From: an uncultured Coriobacteriaceae bacterium
GTDB lineage: Bacteria > Actinomycetota > Coriobacteriia > Coriobacteriales > QAMH01
Length of the DNA: 8,538 bases
Direction: 5' to 3'
Assembly (NCBI GenBank): GCA_902783925.1
Contig: CACZSV010000195.1
Coordinates: 1-8,538 of the forward strand
Part shown: piece by piece, positions 1-7,300 of the stretch
Layout: each line of letters begins with the position of its first letter
Position numbering within the stretch: the stretch's first letter is position 1
The notes under the pieces: model-generated
What the model saw: the letters and a program-made list of their open reading frames with translations, nothing else
Told to the model about the DNA's origin: nothing
The model's database searches: none
Translations under genes and position numbers: made by a program

Positions 1-1070
1 GACCCGCGCAGGCCCCGCACCGCGAACCTCGTGCCGTCGTCGAGCAGCACCCAGCCGGTGAGCTTGCCGAATACCTGATGCTGGTCGCTAATGACGGCCT
101 TCAGGTCGATGAAGTCGACCCTGTCGATATCGGGCACGAACTCGAGATCGAGCCTGTCTTCGTCGTCGGTAATATGCCAAGGGCTCATGAGGTCGAAGTA
201 CTCGCCTACCGTCTTGGCACTCGCATCGCGTACCGGAATGCCAAAATCGACACGCCCGAGCTTATGCGCGATACCGTCGACGAAGACCATGTTCTCGGAA
301 GCGGCGCTCGTATCGCCGAATCCGTAGCCTAAGTTCATCGCAAACTTGCGATTGTTCTGCCAGCCCTGCGCCACGCCCCAGTACCACGTGTTGTTGCGCG
401 TCCACACGCCACGCCCCCAGTCGAGCAGACCGAACGAATTCTCATCGCTGAAGTCATGGCGCATATCGCCCAGGGTCATCGTCCCTATCGCGCGCATGCC
501 GACGATCTTCTGGTTGTAATAGAACGCCTTGGGGTCTTCTGCCCACGGCGTGGCGATCACCATGGAATCGCGCGGCTCCTGATCGAGCACGACTTCCACG
601 ATGAGCGGTGCTCCGTCTTTGAAGTCCTTGAAGACGACAGCGAGCCTGCGCATGCCGCCCGCGACCTCAAAGCGCATGAAGGCACGCTTGTCCTCGAACT
701 TGGTGATGCCGTGCGCAGAAGAAGACGGCATATTCAAGCGCCCGAGCGGAAGCGCGCCCATCGTGCTTTGCGTGATGAACGTCTTGCGTCTGAAGTCGAG
801 TAGCGATGCCGAAACGAGCGCAACATATCCCATATCGCCGATGGTGAATGCGAGCGCGTAATCGTCGTCGTTTACCAGATAGTAGTCCCATTCCTTGACG
901 CGGAGCTTGGATGCGGCAATTCGGGAGCGGTCGTAGTCGAGCACGAGCGAAGTCGCATAGCCCCGTTGCGCGAGCATGCCGTTTTCATCGAGTGCAGGAC
1001 CGTGTGTTAGCTTAATGTGGTCGCGTGCCAGAGATGTACCCTGCGAAACATTCGGATCGAAGTCAAACAT
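1..1070 (-). CDS. DUF2804 domain-containing protein, C-terminus cut by window edge
   Basis: Read directly on the minus strand from the ATG at 1070-1068. The frame stays open for 356 codons to the left edge, so the stop lies outside the window. An AGGAG site (minus strand, 1080-1076) lies 5 nt before the ATG. The protein starts MFDFDPNVSQGTSL. It carries the DUF2804 hallmarks: DWGRGVW at about residues 217-223 followed by WYWG at 229-232, preceded by a long beta-rich region with many aromatic and acidic residues. No signal peptide or membrane segment is visible, so it is probably cytoplasmic. DUF2804 proteins are usually about 330-370 aa (from memory), so only a short tail should be missing. 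The biochemical role of the family is not known. It lies 144 bp downstream of thpR in the same direction and may be co-transcribed. Family call is firm; function is open. Confidence 0.88.
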   Translation of the reverse strand, partial: MFDFDPNVSQGTSLARDHIKLTHGPALDENGMLAQRGYATSLVLDYDRSRIAASKLRVKEWDYYLVNDDDYALAFTIGDMGYVALVSASLLDFRRKTFITQSTMGALPLGRLNMPSSSAHGITKFEDKRAFMRFEVAGGMRRLAVVFKDFKDGAPLIVEVVLDQEPRDSMVIATPWAEDPKAFYYNQKIVGMRAIGTMTLGDMRHDFSDENSFGLLDWGRGVWTRNNTWYWGVAQGWQNNRKFAMNLGYGFGDTSAASENMVFVDGIAHKLGRVDFGIPVRDASAKTVGEYFDLMSPWHITDDEDRLDLEFVPDIDRVDFIDLKAVISDQHQVFGKLTGWVLLDDGTRFAVRGLRG

Positions 1071-1182
1071 CGTTGCTCCTAACCATGTTTTGGCGCTATC
1101 AAACTCGGCAAGCACAAAAACATCAAGCGCCTCGTCACTACTGGAATCCTCACGCGCATTGCACTGCGCACTGTACGCCAAC

Positions 1183-1212
1183 AATATATACAAACGCTAA
1201 GAAAAGCGCGAA
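1183..1212 (-). promoter_or_regulatory. Weak promoter candidate before the DUF2804 gene
   Basis: In the 144-bp gap between thpR and the DUF2804 gene, the minus strand has a good -10 hexamer TATATT (1188-1183) in a short AT-rich island. The best -35 at 18-nt spacing is the poor TTCGCG (1212-1207), just past the thpR stop codon. The gap is long for a tight operon, which leaves room for a separate start of transcription. Read-through from thpR is equally possible. Confidence 0.3.
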
Positions 1213-1214
1213 CA

Positions 1215-1769
1215 TCAATCGAGGGGCTGCATGCCCCAGAGCGGTTCGGGCAGTTTAACGCGGCAGACTGGATCGTATGCTGGACGGTCCGCCGAAAGGT
1301 CCGAGCTGAACAGCGTGATCGTGTCGATACGCCCCGTGCGCACATACGGGGCAGCGAGCATCCCATGCGAAAGATCCGCAGAGCGCATGAGCGTGACATG
1401 TGCGATGAACGACTTGGCGTCGAATGCAAAGCCGCGTGCCCGCAGGCTTTCGCGAACCGCATGCGCAAGCTCTGGAAGATCCCCGTCATCGGAAAAGCCC
1501 TGCCAAAGCGTCGCCTTTGCGCGACGTCCGAAGCTACCCAACTCGCCGAGCGTCACGTCAAATGAGTTGACACCCCTGCACGCTTCCTCGAGGGATTCAG
1601 CGGCAGCATCTGCCCGCGAGGATTCCACGTTACCCAGAAACGCAAGCGTGACATGAAGCGAATCGGGCGCGACAAAACGTCCGCGCACATTTCCGCGCAG
1701 AACAGCCAGGGTCTCTGCGAGCGCATCCGCCAGCTCCTTTGGCAGCTCTGCCGCTACAAACAAGCGCAT
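1215..1769 (-). CDS. thpR: RNA 2',3'-cyclic phosphodiesterase (2H family, ThpR/LigT-like)
   Basis: A 184-aa protein starting MRLFVAAELP, the typical N-terminus of bacterial 2'-5' RNA ligase/cyclic phosphodiesterases. Both signature motifs of the 2H phosphoesterase superfamily are present: HVTL at residues 39-42 (in HVTLAFLG) and HVTL at 124-127 (in HVTLMRS). The two histidines form the catalytic pair. Length matches the usual 175-190 aa. The family hydrolyses 2',3'-cyclic phosphate ends of RNA to 2'-phosphate, and some members ligate RNA ends in vitro; the cellular substrate is usually unknown. It is soluble and cytoplasmic. An in-frame GTG three codons upstream (1778) was not used as the start because its first G is the last base of the GAGGAG ribosome site; the ATG at 1769 has ideal spacing. 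It is divergent from the bPH2 operon and upstream of the DUF2804 gene. Confidence 0.93.
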   Translation of the reverse strand: MRLFVAAELPKELADALAETLAVLRGNVRGRFVAPDSLHVTLAFLGNVESSRADAAAESLEEACRGVNSFDVTLGELGSFGRRAKATLWQGFSDDGDLPELAHAVRESLRARGFAFDAKSFIAHVTLMRSADLSHGMLAAPYVRTGRIDTITLFSSDLSADRPAYDPVCRVKLPEPLWGMQPLD

Positions 1770-1777
1770 ACAGATCA

Positions 1778-1783
1778 CTCCTC
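1778..1783 (-). promoter_or_regulatory. Ribosome binding site that fixes the thpR start
   Basis: GAGGAG on the minus strand (1783-1778) lies 8 nt before the ATG at 1769. It overlaps the alternative GTG at 1778-1776, so the ATG is the likely start and the protein is 184 aa rather than 187. Confidence 0.8.
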
Positions 1784-1809
1784 ACGTACATTTCTCGGGC
1801 ACATTCCTC

Positions 1810-1826
1810 TCATGCAAATAGCATGA
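1810..1826. repeat. Small dyad TCATGC-AAATA-GCATGA in the thpR/bPH2 divergent region
   Basis: Perfect 6-bp arms around a 5-bp AT-rich spacer, a shape typical of a protein-binding dyad. It sits 41-57 bp upstream of the thpR ATG, in the region where the thpR promoter should lie. No convincing promoter for thpR could be picked out; the minus-strand TATTTG inside this dyad is a poor -10. Confidence 0.4.
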
Positions 1827-1838
1827 GTTCGGCACGCC

Positions 1839-1862
1839 GGTGAGTCGGCATGCCGACTCACC
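1839..1862. promoter_or_regulatory. Perfect 24-bp palindrome, probable operator
   Basis: The half-site GGTGAGTCGGCA (1839-1850) is followed directly by its exact reverse complement (1851-1862), with no mismatch and no spacer. It lies between two divergent genes, where no terminator is needed, and no T-run follows on either strand, so a regulator binding site is the simplest reading. An imperfect copy of part of the half-site (TGAGTTCGGCACGCCG, 1824-1839) lies directly to the left. The identity of any binding protein cannot be told from the sequence. Confidence 0.6.
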
Positions 1863-1875
1863 CAATTGTTAATTG
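1863..1875. repeat. Small AT-rich dyad CAATT-GTT-AATTG
   Basis: A 5-bp inverted repeat with 3-bp spacer directly abutting the right end of the 24-bp palindrome, about 41 bp upstream of the TATAAT box of the bPH2 operon. It may be part of the same control region, or chance in an AT-rich stretch. Confidence 0.3.
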
Positions 1876-1916
1876 TACACCGCTTGCAAGGCGCCCCCCT
1901 GCCAATGACAAACGCA

Positions 1917-1922
1917 TATAAT
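1917..1922 (+). promoter_or_regulatory. TATAAT -10 box of the bPH2 operon
   Basis: A perfect consensus TATAAT lies 37 bp before the ATG at 1959, which would give a leader of about 30 nt containing the ribosome site. The expected -35 position (about 1894-1899) is a run of C and does not match TTGACA. The promoter may therefore need an activator or be weak, and the dyads upstream could hold such a site. Confidence 0.5.
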
Positions 1923-1948
1923 GATCCAGACAAACTGTTCTCGCGCAC

Positions 1949-1954
1949 GAGGAG
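1949..1954 (+). promoter_or_regulatory. Ribosome binding site fixing the start of the first bPH2 gene
   Basis: GAGGAG with only 4 nt (CATC) before the ATG at 1959. It is the only good site in the region. The in-frame TTG at 1866 and ATG at 1905 lack one, and both lie upstream of the TATAAT box. Confidence 0.65.
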
Positions 1955-1958
1955 CATC

Positions 1959-2444
1959 ATGAAAGACATGCCCGCAAACAAACTTGATCCGCGCGTAAAG
2001 TCGGTCTGGCGCATAAACGACGCAATCTGGATTACCGTGATCGGTATTCTCGTCGGGATTTCGCTTTCGCCCATCGCCTTTGGGTTCAACGGTATCGCGC
2101 CTGTCCTGTACGGAATCTTCGGAGCGTGCATGCTCGCCATATACATTATCTGGCTCGTCGTGTTGCCGCCCATCCGCTATGTGCGCTGGCGCTACGAGGT
2201 ATCCGAAGACTACCTCGACATTGCAAAGGGTATCGTCTGGCGCAAGCGCTACACCATCCCGTTCATCCGCGTACAGAACACAGACACGCGCCAAGGTCCC
2301 ATCCTGCGCGCATTTGGCCTCGCGAGCGTGACGGTGGCAACCGCCGCGAAAGAGCACGAGATTCCCGGGCTCGAAATCGAGGCGGCCGAGCAGCTGCGCG
2401 ACCGTGCCGCCGAGCTCGCGCGTATCGCACGTGAGGATGTATAG
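1959..2444 (+). CDS. bPH2 (DUF304) membrane protein, YdbS-like
   Basis: A 161-aa protein, close to the 159 aa of B. subtilis YdbS (from memory). Two membrane helices lie at about residues 21-41 and 47-69. They are followed by a cytoplasmic bacterial pleckstrin-homology (bPH2) domain at about 77-155, with the family pattern: WRYEVSEDYLDIAKG, then a TIPFIRVQNTDT strand-turn and RAFGLASVTVATA. The gene is followed after 2 nt by a long paralogue, and the downstream ribosome site GAGGA (2433-2437) lies inside its last codons, so the two are translationally coupled. In Bacillus the ydbS-ydbT pair is under the cell-envelope stress factor sigma-W and helps resistance to antimicrobials from other bacilli. 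A similar envelope role here is inferred from domain content and order only. The start at 1959 was chosen over 1866 and 1905 because of the ribosome site and the TATAAT position. Confidence 0.85.
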   Translation: MKDMPANKLDPRVKSVWRINDAIWITVIGILVGISLSPIAFGFNGIAPVLYGIFGACMLAIYIIWLVVLPPIRYVRWRYEVSEDYLDIAKGIVWRKRYTIPFIRVQNTDTRQGPILRAFGLASVTVATAAKEHEIPGLEIEAAEQLRDRAAELARIAREDV

Positions 2445-2446
2445 TC

Positions 2447-4318
2447 ATGCAGCAGGAACAAAGCCTAAACTTTGCTGACGACACGCCGGATGGCAACCCA
2501 TTTGTTGCAACATTCGAGACCGGCAAGCACTATATGGTACATCGCTCCTATATCTATGTGGCACCCGTCGTCGCCGTCATCGCAGCATTGTTCTTCATGC
2601 TCATAAACGGGCACCGGCCAATCATAGACCTCGTGTTCGCCATCAAGGATGGCGAAATCAGCGTGAACCCCCTCCTGGCTATCGGTGCTATCGTGCTCGG
2701 GTTCATCGTCTTGGTAGCCGTGTTCGTAGCATTGTATGCCCTGAGCTGGAAGAACATGTCGTACGTGTTCGACCATCGCGAATTCAGCTTCTACTCGGGC
2801 ATCATCACAAAACGGCGCGTGCACGTTCCCTACGCGCGCGTGCAATCTGTCAACCACCGCGCCTCGATTATCCAACGGCTCTTTGGCGTATGCACGGTAA
2901 CTGTCGATTCGGCAGGCGGCTCTTCGAACAAGGGCGTGCGTGTTCCGTATTTGCGACTCGAGACGGCAGAGCGCATGCGCGCCGAGCTCTTCATGCGCAA
3001 GGCTGCCGTTGCCGCAGGTGCCGAAAACGTAATCGCCTATAACGCCACAGCAGACACGCATTCTGCACAGGGAGCGCAGGCCGAGGCCGAGCGCATGGCA
3101 CAGCAAAGCGCTCAGAAACCCGTCTCTCCTCATGCTCAAGCCGCGCAACAAGCCCCTAAAGCCGAAGCAGCCAATACACTCGATGACGCTGTGGGAGCCG
3201 TGGGGCACTGGCGCGGCTTATACGGAGGAGAAGCGCTGTTCGGCGAGGAGCCGGTCACACACGAATACGGGCTTTCGAACCGCGAGCTGCTGCTTACGAC
3301 CATCTCGCACGACAAGCCGCTCATCGTCGCCTTCGTCGTGGCGCTTACGTTCATCATGACCTTTGCCTTCGCCTTGCTTGCACAGGACGAGTTTTCCAAG
3401 TTCCTCGCGAGCTTCGCCTTCGCCACCATCGCGGGTGCGACGATTATCACATGGGTGTTCGGCTTGCTTACGGTGCTGTTTTCGTACGGAAACTTCCGCG
3501 CACGACGCCGAGGAACGCGCATCGAGGTAGAACGCGGACTGCTCGCACGCGAGTTCAGCGGCATCGATATCGAGCGCGTGCAGTCAATCGAAATACGCCA
3601 GTCGTTTATTCGGCGTATCATAGGCTACTGCGAAATCTCGCTAGGCCGTATCGATGCTGCAGGTGAGCAAAAATCCGGTAACAATAATTCCAAGGCGAAC
3701 ACGAAGGGCCTGGTTATTCACCCGTTCGTGAAGATCGACCGCGTCAACGAGATCCTCGATGGGCTTGCGCCCGAGCTCGCAAGCCGCCCACGCAAAAGCG
3801 AACGCACGCCGCTTCCAAAGCCCGCGCTGCGCCGTGCCGTGCTCCGCAGGTGCCTATGGTTCAACTGGATGTTGTGGATAACAATCGTGGTCGTGGTTTG
3901 CTGGGCGATAATCGCCGCGCTCTTCAACACCGGTGTCATCGTGATCAATAGCCCCGATATGCTCAGCAAGTATGGAAACTTCATGCTCGGCTCGCTTACG
4001 CTTATCATTGCCCTTTGCATCATCGTAACCGTGGGCAATGCCGTGAGCGCTGTGTTTTGGGCACGGCATTCCGGCTACATATGGAACAGATGGTACCTGC
4101 TGGTACACAACGACGGCCTCTCCACGTCGACAAGCGTCATTCCGCGCCAAAAGCTGCAGTCAGGCAACACCCGCAGCAACCCGTTCCAGCGCAGACTCTC
4201 GCTTTCGACGATTCAGGCCGTGACGGCAGCCGGAACGCGAAGCAGCATGGCACGCCTCATCGACGTGCCGCAGGATGCAGGCAACGAATACCTCGACTGG
4301 CTCAAACCGCACCGGTAG
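2447..4318 (+). CDS. Triple bPH2 (DUF304) membrane protein, YdbT-like
   Basis: A 623-aa protein built from three repeats of two membrane helices plus one bPH2 domain. Module 1: helices at about 34-54 and 74-100, domain 104-183 (VPYARVQSVNHR, RLFGVCTVTVDSA). Module 2: helices about 291-312 and 319-346, domain 350-440 (RGTRIEVERGLLAREF, IDIERVQSIEIRQ, RRIIGYCEISLGR). Module 3: helices about 470-494 and 512-538, domain 543-620 (VIPRQKLQSGNTRSNPFQRRLSLSTI). This is the YdbT layout, but longer than Bacillus YdbT (about 490 aa). The extra length is mainly an Ala/Gln-rich, probably disordered stretch at 185-250 and a short Asn/Lys insert at 405-420 within domain 2. It likely works in the membrane with the 161-aa protein encoded just upstream. 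Bacterial PH domains tend to form oligomers; no enzymatic motif is seen. Molecular function is unproven. Confidence 0.87.
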   Translation: MQQEQSLNFADDTPDGNPFVATFETGKHYMVHRSYIYVAPVVAVIAALFFMLINGHRPIIDLVFAIKDGEISVNPLLAIGAIVLGFIVLVAVFVALYALSWKNMSYVFDHREFSFYSGIITKRRVHVPYARVQSVNHRASIIQRLFGVCTVTVDSAGGSSNKGVRVPYLRLETAERMRAELFMRKAAVAAGAENVIAYNATADTHSAQGAQAEAERMAQQSAQKPVSPHAQAAQQAPKAEAANTLDDAVGAVGHWRGLYGGEALFGEEPVTHEYGLSNRELLLTTISHDKPLIVAFVVALTFIMTFAFALLAQDEFSKFLASFAFATIAGATIITWVFGLLTVLFSYGNFRARRRGTRIEVERGLLAREFSGIDIERVQSIEIRQSFIRRIIGYCEISLGRIDAAGEQKSGNNNSKANTKGLVIHPFVKIDRVNEILDGLAPELASRPRKSERTPLPKPALRRAVLRRCLWFNWMLWITIVVVVCWAIIAALFNTGVIVINSPDMLSKYGNFMLGSLTLIIALCIIVTVGNAVSAVFWARHSGYIWNRWYLLVHNDGLSTSTSVIPRQKLQSGNTRSNPFQRRLSLSTIQAVTAAGTRSSMARLIDVPQDAGNEYLDWLKPHR

Positions 4319-4328
4319 CAAGCTGCCG

Positions 4329-4346
4329 TCTTGCAGCCATGCAAGA
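4329..4346. terminator. Small hairpin between convergent genes, weak terminator candidate
   Basis: TCTTGCA-GCCA-TGCAAGA: a 7-bp perfect stem with a 4-nt loop, 10 bp after the stop of the triple bPH2 gene and 23 bp after the stop of the opposing c-di-GMP gene. No T-run follows on either strand, so it is not a classic intrinsic terminator. Its place in the only 51-bp gap between convergent genes is the main support. Confidence 0.35.
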
Positions 4347-4369
4347 ACATTGAAGCGTGAAATGCGCCG

Positions 4370-7300
4370 TTAAGATATCTTTTTCTCGAAAAACCGAGCC
4401 TCGAATACATCAACGGTAATCGGTTTGGAGAAATAGAAGCCCTGGAACTGGCTGCAGCCCATTTCCGAAAGCGCGTGAAGCTGCTGCTCGGTTTCCACAC
4501 CCTCGGCGATTACCTCCATCCCCAGGGATTCTGCCATGCCAACCAAAGATTCCAAGATCGCCTTGCTGCGTTTGTTGTCCTGTAATTCGCATACGAGGCT
4601 CTTGTCGATCTTTAGAACGTCGGCGTTTATATCTTTCAAAAGACCCAGCGTCGAATTATCCTTCCCAAAGTCGTCGATCTCCACGAGGAAGCCCTTTTGT
4701 CGGAGCTTCGAGACGATGGCCTCGCATTGCTCTGGATTGCCGAGAAGAGCAGTCTCTGTTATTTCCAGCCTGAGCAAGCGGCTGTTCACGTCGAACTCGT
4801 CGACGAGATTCGATAGGACATCGGCAACATCGAGGCTGTAAAAGTCCTTCGCTGAGACATTTACGGAGATGGTCAGGTCTTCTTTTCCCAGTGCCTTCCA
4901 CGCGCTGAGCTGTTTCACGGCAAGCTCCCATATGTGCCTGTCGAGCCTATGGATCATGCTTGCGGTCTCCAGAGTTTCGATGAAGTCATTTGGCATGAGC
5001 ATCGTGCCATCGGGTTTGCACCACCTCGCCAGCGCTTCTGCGCCGATCACGCTGCCGTCTTCTCTGACCAGGGGCTGTAGGTGTATCTCGAACTGCCCGT
5101 TGTTCAAAGCCTCGTCGAAGCCACCGATCACCGCCTGCTCGAGGAGGGTCTTCTGGAGTATTCCGTCGTCGAAGTACGCCACCACGCGCGTCATGTCTTC
5201 TCGTATTGTGCGTAGAGCCGAGTTCGCACGTCCACACATGACGGACACCGGGATTGAGGGGTCGTCGACCTTGTAGATGCCGAAATGGATGTAAAGCGCA
5301 TACAAGCCGCTGTTGTAGGTTTTCGCAAGGTCCCAGGCGGTACGGGAGAACGACTCCTCCGCGTACATAGCGCTGGGGATCAGCACTGCGAACTGGTCTC
5401 CGCCAAGACGTCCGCACAGGCCTCTGGCATTTTCCGAGATCTCTTTAAGCATGGACGCCATTCTTACGAGAATCTCGTTGCCCCTTTTGACGTCAAACAG
5501 TGTGTTCACCAACCTGAAGTTCATGATATTGCTGGTGACCATCGTCCATGAGATATCAGGCCTGTTCTTTATCATCTCGCGGGACAGCTCGTAGAACGCG
5601 TCCGCATTCAGCACATTCGTAAGGCTGTCGTGATGGGCGAGATAGTGGGCAGCCCGATTGCCAACGTTCTCCGACTTTCTGTCGTTTGCCGTGACTTCAC
5701 CTTCGTCTTCGACGTTCACCAGCTCTACAACTGCATCGTGCACGCTTCCGTTAGAGAGTCTCAGTTTCACGGGATTCGACTGGATGAAGTAGAAGCTATC
5801 TTGGAAACGTTCCGTCTTCTCTTGCCGGCACCCGGTTCTGCAGGCCGCTGCGCTCGAACAGTTGATGCATTTCTGCTCCGCGTTCCAAATACCGTAACAG
5901 CTCTCGTTCATGTTGATGCCGCCATCGGATTGAAGCTCGATGATGCGGCATTCTATCGGGTCTACCACGCGGGCGAGGGAATACTTATCGGACATCTCCG
6001 TCAGGAACCCCCTCATCTCCTCGACGGTGTACTCTGTAGCCTTCATCTGGGGCTGCGACATTTCGCGCGTGGCCTCCAGCAAGCGCTTTTTATCCCGTTT
6101 CACCTCGTACATCTTTTCGTCGGCTCTTGAGATGAGCGTTCGCAGCGTATCGGGGTCGTCCAACATCTCATGCACAAATCCGACGGAGAAGCTGGCATTG
6201 GTGTCGGCGTCTATGGCGGGCAAATTTCCATCCATGGAATCCATCATCTTGCGGAACTCCGATACCGAAACGTCTGGCACGATAACGAGAAACTCGTCAT
6301 CGCCGTATCGGTAGCATCGGTTCTTGCCGAACGTCTCTGCAAGCAACTTGCTGGTCTCTTTGAGAATGCGGTCGCCTTCGTCGTGGCCACGCGTGTCGTT
6401 AATCACCTTGAAATCATCCAGGTCCAGCATCATCACGGCAACCTGATGGCCCAGATACGAATCGTAATCGCGTCTGAGGGCCATGCGGTTATTGAGCCCC
6501 GTGAGCGCATCCACGAAGGCCATATCGTTGAGATTCCCGATATGGGTGTTCTGGTCCGAGATGACCTTCTTGAATGTGTTTGTGAGTACGCCTACCTCGT
6601 CTTTCTTGTCGTAATCCAGGTCGCAGTCGTAATGGCCTTCGCTAATCTGCTCGGCGGCTTTCGTGAGATTTCGCAGAGGACTCGTGATTCGCCCGACGAT
6701 AACCGCGATGAGAAAGGCGAAAGCGAGCAGGAGGATGACGGACAAGATAGCGACCCCGGTGCTCCAGTTCTGCCAGCCGGCGTTGATCTCTTGCACAGGG
6801 ACAGTGACGTTCAAGCGCATGCCGTTGTTGAGGGGCAGCCAGACGGCTTGTTTTTCGACACCTTCGAATACGTACCGAACGAACTTGTCTGAACTCATAA
6901 GCTCGCTTGGGACCTGGGGCTTCACATCCATGGCGGTGACGTCCATGCGCGGATGATAGACAATATTTCCGTCGGCGTCGTTGAGGAAGGCGTAGCCGTT
7001 TTTGTACAACGTGATGTTGTCAACCTGGTCAGCCATAGTGGAGTAGTCGATTTCGATGCCGATGACGCCGATGAACTGCCCGGAGAAATAAACTGGAATG
7101 TTGTATGAAATCACTCGCATGTTCAGATTGTCGGTGACGTAAGGCGAAAGCCAGGCACCGGCTCCAGTTGCCTTAGGGACGGTGAACCACACAAGCTGCG
7201 AGGTGTCATCGGTGTTGTAGAGCGAGATGTCTGTTGCCTCGTGTTTCTGGAACCCGTTGCCGTCGAGATTTACGTACCAGAAGCCCTTCACGTTCTTCGA

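Noticed and set aside
456..803. 115-aa open frame on the plus strand
   Set aside because: Antisense to the DUF2804 gene, which carries the family motifs; Arg/His-rich without domain features.
1079..1489. 136-aa open frame on the minus strand reaching into the thpR-DUF2804 gap
   Set aside because: Overlaps thpR out of frame. The thpR frame has both HVTL motifs, and this one has a Arg/Cys/Ser-rich random composition.
1866..1958. N-terminal extension of the first bPH2 gene from TTG 1866 or ATG 1905
   Set aside because: Both starts lie upstream of the TATAAT box and lack a ribosome site; ATG 1959 has GAGGAG and gives the usual family length.
3031..3195. Ala/Gln-rich stretch of the triple bPH2 protein as a possible frameshift or foreign insert
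   Set aside because: The reading frame continues cleanly into module 2 and base composition matches the surroundings, so it reads as a flexible linker.
2465..3208. 247-aa open frame on the minus strand
   Set aside because: Antisense to the first bPH2 module and linker. It is rich in Cys/His/Tyr as expected from reverse reading, with no domain signature.
4319..4369. Classic intrinsic terminator in the convergent gap
   Set aside because: The only hairpins are short (7 bp, plus an overlapping 5-bp GCTGC/GCAGC), and neither is followed by a T-run; kept only as a low-confidence hairpin.
5630..6130. 166-aa open frame on the plus strand
   Set aside because: Antisense to the PAS-like and GGDEF parts of the c-di-GMP gene, whose frame shows clear conserved motifs here.
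6170..6892. 240-aa open frame on the plus strand
   Set aside because: It lies fully antisense to the GGDEF/dCache coding region, has no ribosome site and no recognisable domain, and its composition (many Val/Ile/Asp/His) is that of a shadow frame.
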